Source: Pseudomonas brassicacearum
GTDB lineage: Bacteria > Pseudomonadota > Gammaproteobacteria > Pseudomonadales > Pseudomonadaceae
Direction of reading: 5' to 3'
NCBI RefSeq assembly: GCF_009601685.2
Contig: NZ_CP045701.2
Location: 2,604,001 to 2,668,000, forward strand
Length of the DNA stretch: 64,000 nucleotides
Part shown: positions 47,001-56,713 of the stretch, one piece after another
How the letters are laid out: the number at the start of each line of letters is the position of its first letter
How positions within the stretch are numbered: position 1 is the stretch's first letter
Notes under the pieces: generated by a model
The model's input: the letters and a program-made list of their open reading frames with translations, nothing else
Told to the model about the DNA's origin: nothing
Database searches by the model: none
Translations under genes and position numbers: made by a program

Positions 47001-48981
47001 GGTCGGCGGCGTTGAGGCCCAGGGCCGGCACCTTGCCGAAGATGTTGTTGAGCATGCCGCGCTGTTCGATCATCACGCCCTTCGGCGTGCCGGTCGAACC
47101 GGAGGTGAACAGCACGTAGGCCAGGCTGTCCGGACCGGCAAGCACCGGCAGAGGCACGTCGTTGCCGGACCTCCAGCAGGCCTCGGCGAACAGCGCCTCG
47201 GGCGCCCGGTCGAGGCCGCTGAGCAGTTGATCGAGCAGGCCGCTGCAGGCTTCGCTCGCCACCAGCATGGGCGCGCGGGACAGCCCGAGGATTTCCCGCA
47301 AGCGCTCGGGCGGGTGATTGACTTCAAGGGGCAGCATCGCCGCGCCGGCCTTGAACACGGCCAGCATCATGGTCAACAGCGCCAGGCCACGGGGGGCCAC
47401 CAGCGCGACCAGTTGGTCTTCAGCGGCGCCGGCCTCGCGCAGGGCGTGGGCCAGGCGCGTGGAGCGCAGGTCCAGCTCGGCGTAAGTCAGCGACTCCCCG
47501 TCGCAGATCGCGACGACCTGCCCTGGGCGCTGGGCGACTTGGGCGGCAAACAGCTCGGCGTAGCTTTGCTCCAGCGGGAAATCATGCGGGTTAAGCGCCC
47601 ATTCGCCCAGCAACTGCTGGCGTTCCTCGGCGGCCAGCAGCTCGAAGCTGGCCAACGGCGCCTCGGGGGCGGCGAGCATGCTGCGCACCAGGCTGGCGAT
47701 GTGACCCAGCGTGCGTTGCACGGTGGCGGCTTCGAAACGTTCGCGGTCATAGGAAACGCGGATGCCCAACTGTTCGCCCGGCAGGATCACCACGGTCAAG
47801 CCGTAGTGGGTGTGCACGCTGTGGTCCATGCCTTCGAGGCTGAACTGGAAGCCGCCTTCGAGAATCTGTTCGTCGATGGGCGCGTTTTCGAATACCAGGA
47901 TGCTGTCGAACAGGGTCTCGCCCCGGGGGAAATCACTCCAGCCCTGGATGTCGGTCAAGGGCGTGTGCTCGAAGTCGCGCATGTCGACGTTGAGCTTTTG
48001 CAAGTCGCCCAGCCAACTGCCGAGCGAGGCGTTCGGGTCCACCGAAACCCGCAGCGGCAAGGTGTTGATGAACAGGCCGATCATTTCCGCGACGCCAGTC
48101 AGGTCGGCCGGACGCCCGGCCACGGTGACGCCGAAGACCACGTCCTGTTGCCCGCTGTAACGTGACAGCAGCAGCGACCAGACGCCCTGGAAGAACGTGT
48201 TCGGGGTGATCCGGCGACTGCGGCAGAACGCCGCCAGTGCCTGGGTTTCCTGTTCGTCCAGGTGAATCAGTTGGTCGTCCACCAGCACCGCATCGGTGTA
48301 GCGGTCGCGGGTCACGCCGTTGTCCACGGTCAGCGGCGTGGGGGCATTGAGACCTTGCAACTGGCCGCGCCAGAACTGCTCGGCCTTGCTCGCGTCCTGG
48401 CGTTGCAGCCACTGGATGTAATCGCGAAACGGCCGCGGGCTTTTCAGTTCCGGCGTGCGGTCGTTGCACAGTGCTTCGTAGACTTTGAGGAAGTCCACGG
48501 TCACCAGGGAAATGCACCAGGCGTCCATCAGAATGTGGTGGAAGCTGCGAATGAACTCGTAGGATTCGTCGGCCAGGCGCACCAACCGGAAGCGAATCAG
48601 CGGCGGCTTGGACAGGTTGAAGCCGACTTTCTGCTCGTCTTCCAGCAGCGTGCGGATCCGCGCTTCCTGCTCATGGGGGGCGAGCCCGCGCAGGTCGAGG
48701 GTGTCCAGCGGTACCTTGACCTGGCGATGGATCACCTGCACCGGTTGCTTCTGGCTTTTCCACTGGAAGCTGGCGCGCAGGGAAGGGTGCAGCGCCACCA
48801 CCTGGCGCCACGATTCGAGGAACGCCCCTTCATCGATGGCCCCGCCGATGCGGTAGCGATCCTGCATCAGGTACACACCGGAGTCTTCGTGCAGCAGGGA
48901 GTGGAACAGCATCCCTTGTTGCAGCGGCGACAGTGGGTAAATGTCTTCGATCGGGTTGCCGGTGGTTTTTTCGGTGGTCAT
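35035..48981 (-). CDS. Four-module siderophore NRPS ending in an epimerase: Dab-X-Ser-D-Ser
   Basis: 4648 residues, (C-A-T)x4-E. Module 1: C 1-445 (FHHILMDAWC), A about 470-977, pocket DIWELTADDK (Dab), T about 1000-1060. Module 2: C about 1080-1520 (LHHLVSDAWS), A about 1545-2037, pocket DSAELGTVDK (unassigned; acidic pocket like Orn/Lys codes), T about 2060-2120. Module 3: C about 2143-2577, A about 2597-3080, pocket DVWHFSLIDK (Ser), T. Module 4: C about 3184-3617, A about 3630-4110, same Ser pocket, T with LGGDSI, then E about 4213-4627 with intact AHHLVVDAVSW and ERHGRD. It adds residues 2-5, the last as D-Ser. The two Ser A domains are nearly identical at DNA level. Pocket codes are hand-aligned to GrsA. 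Confidence 0.95.
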   Translation of the reverse strand: MTTEKTTGNPIEDIYPLSPLQQGMLFHSLLHEDSGVYLMQDRYRIGGAIDEGAFLESWRQVVALHPSLRASFQWKSQKQPVQVIHRQVKVPLDTLDLRGLAPHEQEARIRTLLEDEQKVGFNLSKPPLIRFRLVRLADESYEFIRSFHHILMDAWCISLVTVDFLKVYEALCNDRTPELKSPRPFRDYIQWLQRQDASKAEQFWRGQLQGLNAPTPLTVDNGVTRDRYTDAVLVDDQLIHLDEQETQALAAFCRSRRITPNTFFQGVWSLLLSRYSGQQDVVFGVTVAGRPADLTGVAEMIGLFINTLPLRVSVDPNASLGSWLGDLQKLNVDMRDFEHTPLTDIQGWSDFPRGETLFDSILVFENAPIDEQILEGGFQFSLEGMDHSVHTHYGLTVVILPGEQLGIRVSYDRERFEAATVQRTLGHIASLVRSMLAAPEAPLASFELLAAEERQQLLGEWALNPHDFPLEQSYAELFAAQVAQRPGQVVAICDGESLTYAELDLRSTRLAHALREAGAAEDQLVALVAPRGLALLTMMLAVFKAGAAMLPLEVNHPPERLREILGLSRAPMLVASEACSGLLDQLLSGLDRAPEALFAEACWRSGNDVPLPVLAGPDSLAYVLFTSGSTGTPKGVMIEQRGMLNNIFGKVPALGLNAADRIPQTASVAFDISVWQFLAAPVLGATVHILPDEVAHDPQGLLQVLASERLNVLEIVPSLMRTVLALCPCDLHLPDLRWVLPTGEALPPTVARDWFARFPDIALMNAYGPAECADDVAFQPIFEAPGAEVSHMPIGQPTANNRLYVLDEALRPVPVGVAGEICVGGVGVGRGYLHDPQRTADAFIDHPQLEGRLYRTGDLGRWRADGVIEYLGRRDQQVKLRGHRIELTEIEHRLAQHPNVREAAVLLRENTVGEAWLVAYWAAHDDSLGSDGLSEHLRAQLPPYMVPAAFVCLDKLPLNNNGKVDRKALTARELDWQADTQHSIAPRNTLETSVASIWAEVLGRDTVGVEDNFFTLGGHSLLATQIVARLRTQFKLDLPLRVLFEQPTVALLAEAIGARQAEAAAPQTSAISVPKAQPRPALLPLSFSQQRLWFIEQLTPGTTLFNIPFALHLKGELNVPALHASLNDLLVRHEILRTGIYNNNGVPCQRISPALDIALPFEDLSGLTATARAGAQFNALQDTFEQPFDLTCPPLLRARLLRLAPGEHVLGIALHHLVSDAWSATIALRELALGYEARCNGAPAELPALPLQYADFALWQREHLQGAELKRQLDYWTTTLDRRDSDASPLLALPTDHPRPSVQSYRAGIVQRELSADLSAQVQAFASRLGTTPFTVLFAGFAVLMHRLSGDATVLVGTPVTHREQPGTEGLLGILLNNLAIRADFEPQAGFTALVKQVAERLRAGLLHQDLPFEQLVDNLQLPRSLSHAPLYQVMVAQQLAMESRLRFPGLEFEALDTPLRHSECDLDLHVLCPANAPIQLELMFALDLFVADSARQTLARLEHLLEHMLAEPQRPVAALPLLMDAEWQRTVVEWNRTEMQVPTHLTFAQLFEQQAERTPERDALCFEGRSLSYGELNRRANQVGHYLRSRGVGANRPVALCVERSLELLVGLLGILKSGGAYVPLDPTYPVDRLAYMLEDAQPALFLGQQGLLEQLGAELPRLRLDSDAALFANQPDSNPAPLAGPQDLAYIMYTSGSTGKPKGTLVTNGSVVNLAWARIHGLYRRYTDQPMRTSFNYSFAFDSSVAELILLLDGHSLYLTPEDVRYDPEALAGFFRATCLDAFECTPAQLKALLESDGVRRGEVYLPRFVLFGGDAVDAQLWQRLPSIAGSRFFNTYGPTECTVDATGCAVDDFPLRPIIGRPIANVRTYVLDAFLNPMPVGVPGELHIGGAGVTLGYLNRAEQTAKVFIEDPFSPVAGARMYKSGDLVRWLPDGQLEYLGRMDHQVKIRGFRVELGEIETLIGTQPGVRQAVVLAREDVPGDKRLVAYVTCDQQADIHAWRKAVGAALPDYMVPSAFVLLDELPLTDNGKLNRKALPAPDIQAAPDALDPPRSAAEQQLATLWAELLNVPSSQIGRDSHFFYLGGHSLLAAALFARLRQQFASVPPLRAVFEHPTLDALAALLGDPLQAPAATFVPAARPARLPLSFEQQRLWFLEQLSTGGGEYNVVSAVQLDGELNAQALHTALNSVVQRHEILRSRIVRDSDGELALVIEPQVDISLQVTALQATSDAQWQQLTDTAIHVETGRRFDLAAEVPVRATLLQRSGAAQSLLLLSVHHCATDDASSQNLLDELRQFYTAQCQGTPAALPALALQYPDYALWQREPAQQTAFSSQLEYWRNQLEDGDYLLDLPTEQGRPTQLAPAAGAVQLQLPPALVERLRQFAQQRGATLYMLMLGAAQLLLGRYANQRDVRVGSPVAQRPFAELQPLIGCFVNTVVMRADLDPALDFEGLLGQVRNRVLDAQQHQDVPFDQVVEHLKPSRSLGQTPLFQVLFAMQNADSSSQPWPQLQVSERAVTAQATKYDLNWEVHDGEVLSVLLEYRAALFSESTARRWLEQWQQLLEAMLEAPRTRLGDWTPLPAAERRRQLIEWNATDRHYSGPTNLHTALSQQAALSPNAPALVFESQRLSYAELDQRAQAVARALRAVGVGSDSIVPLCMERSVEMVVALLGIVHAGAAWLPLDPELPAARLAFLIEDADAKVTLTQAQWLSRLPAGHDAWTLDALPNAEVGEPISVEANDLAYVLYTSGSTGQPKGVMNEHGALMNRLHWMQDAFPIGPNDRVLQKTPYSFDVSVWEFFWPLITGATLVVARPDGHRDPAYLSQLIQQEQVTTLHFVPSMLRAFVEEPSLVNCHSLRQVFASGEALPVDLVRRFMGLHPAALVNLYGPTEAAIDVSVWRCSADDVIVPIGKPIANLRLYILDEALQPLPIGSIGELYIGGVGVARGYLKRPDLTEERFLANPFVAGDRLYRTGDRCRFLADGNIEYLGRLDHQVKLRGQRIELGEIDAALLAQAGVRDAATLLLDQRLVSFWCGDADEATLRADLSDSLPAHMQPSLFVQLDNLPLNSNGKLDRKALAATPLPQSQSDQPRTAPRNATESVLCELFSEVLGGSEVGIEDNFFQLGGHSLLATRLVSRVRERLGVSLPLPLVFAQPTVAALAEHLRAAMPGESISAQPRPAQLPLGLAQRRFWMLSRLVPESREYHMPFALTLRGELRVEVLREAFAQVSQRHLVLRSRIVEIDGEPQLLIDDHGPALAVTCVATQDWAAACANAQDALMTPFDLAAAAPWRAHLLQRQGSDENLLLVCLHHSATDGWAMQLLIDELTQAYTAGLNGHSPAWAPLEIDYVDFALWQQHPDTQARRSNSLEYWKKHLGQDDYQLDLPIDHPRGAEADRRARRLTVRLGTQRADAIRQFARQRGTTTYVVLAMALSALLARYSGQRDIRFGTPADQRDQPQAQTLLACLVNTLVIRSDVDQRAPAEQLLASLEADLRAAQAHADLPFATLVGAIAQNRDLNRTPLFQVLFSLNYGRVDSSQWPGLDVEEQMLPVIDAKFEQSWEVQDDGNDMTLALEYQAALYDETTMQRWSAQWCALLDALVASPERTLVELFPQQQDQQQLDRWNATDRHYSGPTNLHTALSQQAALSPNAPALVFEGQRLSYAELDQRAQAVARALRAVGVGSDSIVPLCMERSVEMVVALLGIVHAGAAWLPLDPELPAARLAFLIEDADAKVTLTQTQWLSRLPVGHQAWTLDTLPQASAFEPISVEANDLAYVLYTSGSTGQPKGVMNEHGALMNRLHWMQDAFPIGPNDRVLQKTPYSFDVSVWEFFWPLITGATLVVARPDGHRDPAYLSQLIQQEQVTTLHFVPSMLRAFVEEPSLVNCHNLRQVFASGEALPVDLVRRFMGLHPAALVNLYGPTEAAIDVSVWRCSADDAIVPIGKPIANLRLYILDEALQPLPIGSIGELYIGGVGVARGYLKRPDLTEERFLANPFVAGDRLYRTGDRCRFLADGNIEYLGRLDHQVKLRGQRIELGEIDSALLNLPAITGACTLVIDNRLVAFYSSSTAQSDLDTQLAAELPAYMVPAVWVQIPALPLNTNGKIDRKALAALPLPNTQKDYAAPRTDLERLLCQLFGELLGDTLTGGREVGTSDSFFALGGDSILGLKLISRLREQGYSLTPRDLFRSPTPAALAHVTTALLAQAEQGDVTGPMPLMPLHQWFFDQQQPQAAHWNQSVLADSDRRLEPAIVQATLDRLVAHHDALRLRFTDVDGQWQAHIAPVAPAQLTCCEHPEQLLQVAQSLDLQHGPLFAAALLEGTPQRLYLVAHHLVVDAVSWTPLLEDFQQLYPALERGESPTLPAKTTSYRQWSEHLQAHAAKVTAEHRYWSAQIGTNRPPMATVAERQTLSARWDASRTQQWLTESHGAYRTQPEELLIAALAATLAEVEQRSDIAVDLERHGRDAPFAGLDVGRTVGWFTTLYPLRVNASGAAGEQVRNAKQALRDVPGQGLGYGLLRQRGELPASHGDVLFNYLGHEQTPAGWLRASSLTPPPDVAPVNRVTHAREVVAWLEDGVLRVEWHSVTPNADSRLPARLLERLQALVEHCLDPQAGSLMPADFPLAKALNQKSLDKLLGKLKTKPNSQS
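36855..38107 (-). repeat. Copy 1 of a 1.25-kb internal repeat (Ser module 4 A domain)
   Basis: Near-identical to 39951-41203 with a constant offset of 3096 bp (1032 codons, one module). Long runs show no difference at all; the clearest divergence is in a short stretch around 37680-37760. Flanking C and T domains are much less similar. Confidence 0.85.
39951..41203 (-). repeat. Copy 2 of the 1.25-kb internal repeat (Ser module 3 A domain)
   Basis: Partner of 36855-38107. It runs from the GQRIELGEID region back to WNATDRHYSG of the A domain. The sharp edges suggest recent duplication or gene conversion of the adenylation domain alone. Confidence 0.85.
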
Positions 48982-49039
48982 TGAAAGCGTCCTGCGTAAA
49001 AAGGGGCAACGGTGATGGCGGGGCGACGGGACGAGCCGC

Positions 49040-52108
<3,069 letters not shown>

Positions 52109-52213
52109 CTCGACTGGAAAAGGGCTTGAGCCTGGATCACCGCACAGACGTCGGGGCTTGCTGGACACGTGTCAGGCAAGCCTCCTGCGAACGGCAGGTG
52201 GACCCGTTGAATG

Positions 52214-53260
52214 TCAGACGGCAACGTCGCTCGACAGCAGGGCTTCAGCCATGCCGGTCATGATGGCGCGCTTGCCGGTAAAGGGTTCGCGACCGTGCAC
52301 GGCGAGCATGTTGTCGATGAACAACACGTCCCCTTGTTGCCAACTGAACCGCACCAGCGAATCGAGGTAGGCCGCACGCAGCGATTGCAATACGTGTGTC
52401 TCGATCGGTTCGCCATCGCCATAAAAGGTATTGGTGGGCAGGTCGAGGTCGTTGAAGTTGCTTTGCAGCGAATCGCGGATTCGCCCCGGCAGGGTGCTGA
52501 TGTGGAAGAACGTGGCGTGGTTGAACCAGACCTCTTCGCCGGTGCGCGGGTGGCGCACCACCGCCGGCCCGCGTTGGCGGGTGCGCAGGCGATTGTTGTC
52601 TTTCCATTCCACTTCGATGCCGACGCTGGCGCAGTAGGCCTCCACTTCGCGACGGTCTTCGGACTGGAACACGGTCTGCCACGGCAGGCCGAAACCGTCG
52701 CCGTAGTTGCGCACGTACAGCACGCCTTTTTCCCGGAATCGCGCTTCGATCTGCGGGCTGATCCTGGCCTTCACGGCGCGGGTCGAGCCAATCGGTGTTT
52801 CACCACCGGTCTCGGACGGCAGTTGGCAATAGAAGAACAGCCGCAGTGGAAAGCGCGGCGAGTAGGAGTGCTCGTTGTGGGGGAAAATCATCTGGTCGGC
52901 CGGGTAGTCGGTCGAGGTGTAGATGTTGCCGCCGACCCGTGTCCGGGGCGAGGCGCGGAACATGTATTCCAGAGCGCCGGGGGAGAGGGCGGCGATCACT
53001 TGGTCGAACTGCTCGACGGACGCGACGTTGAAGCCGCGAAACAGCAGGGCACCGTACTCCAGCAGTTTCTTTTCCAGCGACTCGCGTTCCCGGGTGGCCC
53101 AGGCGATCAGGTCGACGCCGCTGACCGCCGGCTCGATCACCAGGGGCAGGGCGTGGTCCGGGCTGAGCAGGCGCTCGGTGACCAACTGTTGTTCCGAGAC
53201 GTTCATGGCTTTGCGACGCACGGCGCCGAGGGCGCGTGGCGATGGGGGCACGATAGACAT
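52214..53260 (-). CDS. Stand-alone TauD/SyrP-like beta-hydroxylase, probably for His
   Basis: A 348-residue Fe(II)/2-oxoglutarate dioxygenase. Visible features are LFRGFN, the HxE iron pair in FPHNEHSY, LPSETGGETPIGSTR, the distal His in LAVHGREPF and an Arg shortly after (GKRA) expected to bind 2-oxoglutarate. Enzymes of this group hydroxylate Asp or His held on an NRPS carrier domain. It lies between the FAAL-ACP-C gene and the predicted His-loading module, which also has a non-catalytic C-like domain, so I infer that it makes beta-hydroxy-His. Sequence alone does not separate the His and Asp subtypes here. Confidence 0.88.
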   Translation of the reverse strand: MSIVPPSPRALGAVRRKAMNVSEQQLVTERLLSPDHALPLVIEPAVSGVDLIAWATRERESLEKKLLEYGALLFRGFNVASVEQFDQVIAALSPGALEYMFRASPRTRVGGNIYTSTDYPADQMIFPHNEHSYSPRFPLRLFFYCQLPSETGGETPIGSTRAVKARISPQIEARFREKGVLYVRNYGDGFGLPWQTVFQSEDRREVEAYCASVGIEVEWKDNNRLRTRQRGPAVVRHPRTGEEVWFNHATFFHISTLPGRIRDSLQSNFNDLDLPTNTFYGDGEPIETHVLQSLRAAYLDSLVRFSWQQGDVLFIDNMLAVHGREPFTGKRAIMTGMAEALLSSDVAV

Positions 53261-53277
53261 AACGGCATCCGACTCGG

Positions 53278-56200
53278 TTAAAGGGACAAGGAGCGACGTT
53301 TGGCTTGCATCATCTGGCTGCGACCGGCCAGCGCCTGTGACTGTTGTCGCTCACGGGCAAAGGCCTGGTCCCAGTTGTCGATGCGCTCGGCCAATGCCGG
53401 CAGCGGCTCGTCCAACAGGGTGTGTAGCTGGTCCAGCAGGCCCGTCCACAGGTGTTGCAGGCGCAGGGCGCGCTGCTGGTCGAAGTATTCGCCGCGATAC
53501 TTGAGGGTCGCGGCGAGGCCTTCGCTGCCGTGCACGAGATCGAGCACCAGGTGGAAATCTCCCGGTGCCTGGGCCACGTCCAGCGCGGACAGCTGCGCAC
53601 CGGCGATGGCGGTCGGGGTCACCCGTGACGGTTGATAGTTGAGCTTGACCTGGAACAGTGGCGAGTGACCGGGGCGGCGTTGCGGCGCGAGGGCCGAGAC
53701 CACCAGGTCGAAAGGCAGGCCTTGATGGGCATAGGCCTGGCGCGCTTCATCGCGAACCCGCTCAAGGAAACCGGCCAGGGTCGGTTCGCCACGCAAGTCG
53801 CAACGCAGGGTCAACTGGTTGACGAAGAAACCGATGACGTCGTTGTGCTCGGCCAGTGGCCGGCCGCTGACGTCAGTGCCCAACAGAAATTGCTGCTGGC
53901 CGCCCAGTTGCTTGAGCACCAGTTGGTAGCTGGCCAGCAACAGCATGAACAAGGTCATGCCTTGCTCGCGGGCCAGTGCTGCCAGCCGTTCGCAGCGGGC
54001 CTGGGGCACGCTGAAGTCCAGGCTGTGTTCGCCCGGGGCCTGGCCGCTGCCACCGAGTTCCAATGTTTGCGGCATGCCGGCCAGGTGTGTGCGCCAGAAG
54101 TCCTGCTCGGTGGCGATCCGCTGTTCGCTCCAGTACCGGGCTTCCCATTGGGCGAAATCGAGGTATTGCCCCGGCAGCCCTACGTCCGTCGAACCAGCCA
54201 GCTCCGCCAGCAGCACTTGCGCCGAACGCCCGTCGAAGGCGATGTGGTGCAGGGTCAGCAGCAGGTCATGCTGTTGCTCATGTCGGCTAAGCAACTGCGC
54301 TCGCAGCAACGGGCCGGCTTGCAAATCGACAGGGCTGGCGTGTTCGTGGGCCAGGTGCTCGCTCAGCGCCTGCTGTTGCTGCGCTTCATTCTGTTCACGC
54401 AAATCGTGATGGGTCAGCGCTACCGCCGTGGCCGGCAACACCTGTTGTTGCGGGCCATCGACACCGTCGCGGTACACCGTGCGCAACACGCCATGGCGCT
54501 CGACCAGCGTGTTCAAGCGCAGGGCCAGCGTCTCGATGTCCAGCGGTCCTTGCAAGCGCAGGTGCAGCACCAGGTTGTGGCGGGTGTCGTCCGGGTTCAG
54601 TTGACGCAGGAACCACAGGCGACGCTGGGCGAACGACTGATGGCCCTGGTTGAGGTTGGCCTGCTCGGTCGAGGCTTCGGCCGTGGGAGCTGGTTCATTC
54701 AGGAAACCTTGCAGGGCCAGCACCCATTGCCCCAGGGTGGTTTCCCCGAACAAGTCCTGGGTCTCGAGGTTCCAGCCCAGGTCCCGCTGCAGGCGCGCAG
54801 CGAAGTCGGCCACGCCGATGGAGTCCAGGCCCTGGCCGATCAGGCTGCGTTCGAAGTGGGCGCACACATACGGGTTGACCGCGTGCAGCGTCTGTTCCAG
54901 CCATTGGCGGCAGGCGACTTGGGCCTGTTGCGGCGTTTCGGCCACCAGGCGCTTGAACTGGACAAGGTCAAGGGTCTCGCCATTCGAGGCATGCTGCCCA
55001 CCGCTCTGGGCGATGATGCTCAATGTGCCGGCGGCCAGCTGTTTGCGTGCGCCTTGGCGGGCGATCTTGCCGCTGGTGGTCATCGGGATGGTGCCGGCTT
55101 GCACCAGGACAATCTGGTCGATGCCGCAGTCGGCGGCTTCGCGCACGGCGTTTTGCATCGACGCAAACAGCGCCAGATGATGCGCCGGGTCGACGAACTT
55201 GCGCTGCGGCTCGGCGACGATCACCAGTTTCTCGCGGCCCAGGGCCGGGTCCATTTCCGAGAAGGCGGCAATGCGGCCGGTGCGGATGCCTGGCTCGGCG
55301 TCGGTGATGGCGAATTCGATGTCGTGGGGGTAGAGGTTGCGTCCGTTGAGAATCAGCAGGTCCTTGAGCCGTCCACAGATCACTACCTGGCCTTCATGCA
55401 TGAAGCCCAGGTCGCCGGAGCGCAGGTAGTGCTCCGCTGAACCGACTATCCGTGCTTCAAAGGCTTCGCGAGTGGCCTCGGGGTTCTTCCAATAGGCTTC
55501 GGCGTTGCTCGGGCCCTTGAGCCAGACTTCGCCGATGCGGTCGGCGGCGCAGCGTTCGAAGGTGTGCGGGTCGACGATGGCGATGCTGTGCAAGGCTTGC
55601 GGGTAACCGCAGGCGACGAATTCCACGGCGGCGGCATCGGCCGTCGCCAGGGCCACGCGACCGGTCTCCAGCACGGTCTTGTCCAGGCGCAACACCACTG
55701 GCAGCGCATCGGCCGGCGTGGCGCTGACGCACAGGGTCGCTTCGGCCTGGCCATACCCGGGGCTGATGGCCAACGGGTTCAGGCCACATGCGGCAAAGCG
55801 CTGGGCGAAGGCTTCCAGAGTGCCGGGGTGGATTGGTTCGGCGCCGTTGATCGCGTATTTCCAGGCGCTCAGGTCGAGCTGCGCGATCAGATTGTCGCTG
55901 ACCACGCGGTTGCACAGGGCATAGGCGAAGTTGGGGGCGAAACTGGCGGTGGCGCGGTAGCGGCTCAGCGCCTGCAACCAGGTCGACGGCGCATTGACGA
56001 AGGTCTGGGACGCCATCAGGTAGCACGGCATGCCGCTGTAGAGCGGGGCCAGTAGACCGCCGATCAGGCCCATGTCGTGGTACAGCGGCAGCCAATTGAC
56101 CATGGCGCCGTGCTCGTCGAACGCGTAGGCCTGGCGCATCAGTTCGACGTTGGCGATCAGGTTGCGTTGACGCACCTCAACGCCTTTTGGCGAGCCGGTA

Positions 56201-56706
56201 GAGCCCGAGGTGTATTGCAGGAAGGCCACGGTCGAACCGTCGATGGCCGGGCGTTGCCATTGGCTGGCCGGTGGCGTGCCCAGGTGCTGGACGGTCAGCA
56301 CATCGACGCGACCCTCCACCAGTTCCAGCAAACCTTCGCAATAATCTGCCGGTGCGAGAATCAGCGCCGGTTCGGCATCCACCACCACGTTGCGGACGCG
56401 ATCGAGGTGGCGCGGCTTGCGCGACGGTGGCGGAAACAACGGCACGGCAATCAGCCCCGCATACAGGCAGGCACAGAAGGCGCGGGCGTAGTCGAGGCTG
56501 CTGGGCAGCATCAACAGCACTCGATCACCCGGGGCATAACGCGCTTGCAGCGCAGCCGCCAGGGCTTGGGATTGGGCGTGCAGTTGGGCAAAGGTCAGGG
56601 TTTCGCCGATCTCTACGCCGTCCGGCAGAAAATGCAGGGCCGCGCGCTGAGGGAAGTGCTGGGCGTTGGCTTCCAGCACGTCGATCCAGTGTTCGAATGA
56701 AAACAT
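53278..56706 (-). CDS. Lipoinitiation protein: fatty acyl-AMP ligase-ACP-C
   Basis: About 1142 residues that load the fatty acid and start the chain. The FAAL (about 1-590) has LQYTSGSTGSPKGVEV, LPLYHDMGLIGG and SGDLGFMHEGQ, characteristic of ligases that hand acyl-adenylate to a carrier. The ACP follows (about 590-662, QGLDSIGVADF). A C domain closes the protein (about 689-1110, LHHIAFDGRS intact) and should join the acyl group to the first amino acid on the next protein. There is no A domain here. The chain length is not readable; octanoyl is expected by analogy with corrugatins. The start MFSFEHWIDVLEA at 56706 lies 7 bases after the upstream hydroxylase stop. Confidence 0.92.
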   Translation of the reverse strand: MFSFEHWIDVLEANAQHFPQRAALHFLPDGVEIGETLTFAQLHAQSQALAAALQARYAPGDRVLLMLPSSLDYARAFCACLYAGLIAVPLFPPPSRKPRHLDRVRNVVVDAEPALILAPADYCEGLLELVEGRVDVLTVQHLGTPPASQWQRPAIDGSTVAFLQYTSGSTGSPKGVEVRQRNLIANVELMRQAYAFDEHGAMVNWLPLYHDMGLIGGLLAPLYSGMPCYLMASQTFVNAPSTWLQALSRYRATASFAPNFAYALCNRVVSDNLIAQLDLSAWKYAINGAEPIHPGTLEAFAQRFAACGLNPLAISPGYGQAEATLCVSATPADALPVVLRLDKTVLETGRVALATADAAAVEFVACGYPQALHSIAIVDPHTFERCAADRIGEVWLKGPSNAEAYWKNPEATREAFEARIVGSAEHYLRSGDLGFMHEGQVVICGRLKDLLILNGRNLYPHDIEFAITDAEPGIRTGRIAAFSEMDPALGREKLVIVAEPQRKFVDPAHHLALFASMQNAVREAADCGIDQIVLVQAGTIPMTTSGKIARQGARKQLAAGTLSIIAQSGGQHASNGETLDLVQFKRLVAETPQQAQVACRQWLEQTLHAVNPYVCAHFERSLIGQGLDSIGVADFAARLQRDLGWNLETQDLFGETTLGQWVLALQGFLNEPAPTAEASTEQANLNQGHQSFAQRRLWFLRQLNPDDTRHNLVLHLRLQGPLDIETLALRLNTLVERHGVLRTVYRDGVDGPQQQVLPATAVALTHHDLREQNEAQQQQALSEHLAHEHASPVDLQAGPLLRAQLLSRHEQQHDLLLTLHHIAFDGRSAQVLLAELAGSTDVGLPGQYLDFAQWEARYWSEQRIATEQDFWRTHLAGMPQTLELGGSGQAPGEHSLDFSVPQARCERLAALAREQGMTLFMLLLASYQLVLKQLGGQQQFLLGTDVSGRPLAEHNDVIGFFVNQLTLRCDLRGEPTLAGFLERVRDEARQAYAHQGLPFDLVVSALAPQRRPGHSPLFQVKLNYQPSRVTPTAIAGAQLSALDVAQAPGDFHLVLDLVHGSEGLAATLKYRGEYFDQQRALRLQHLWTGLLDQLHTLLDEPLPALAERIDNWDQAFARERQQSQALAGRSQMMQAKRRSLSL

Positions 56707-56713
56707 GTGCAAT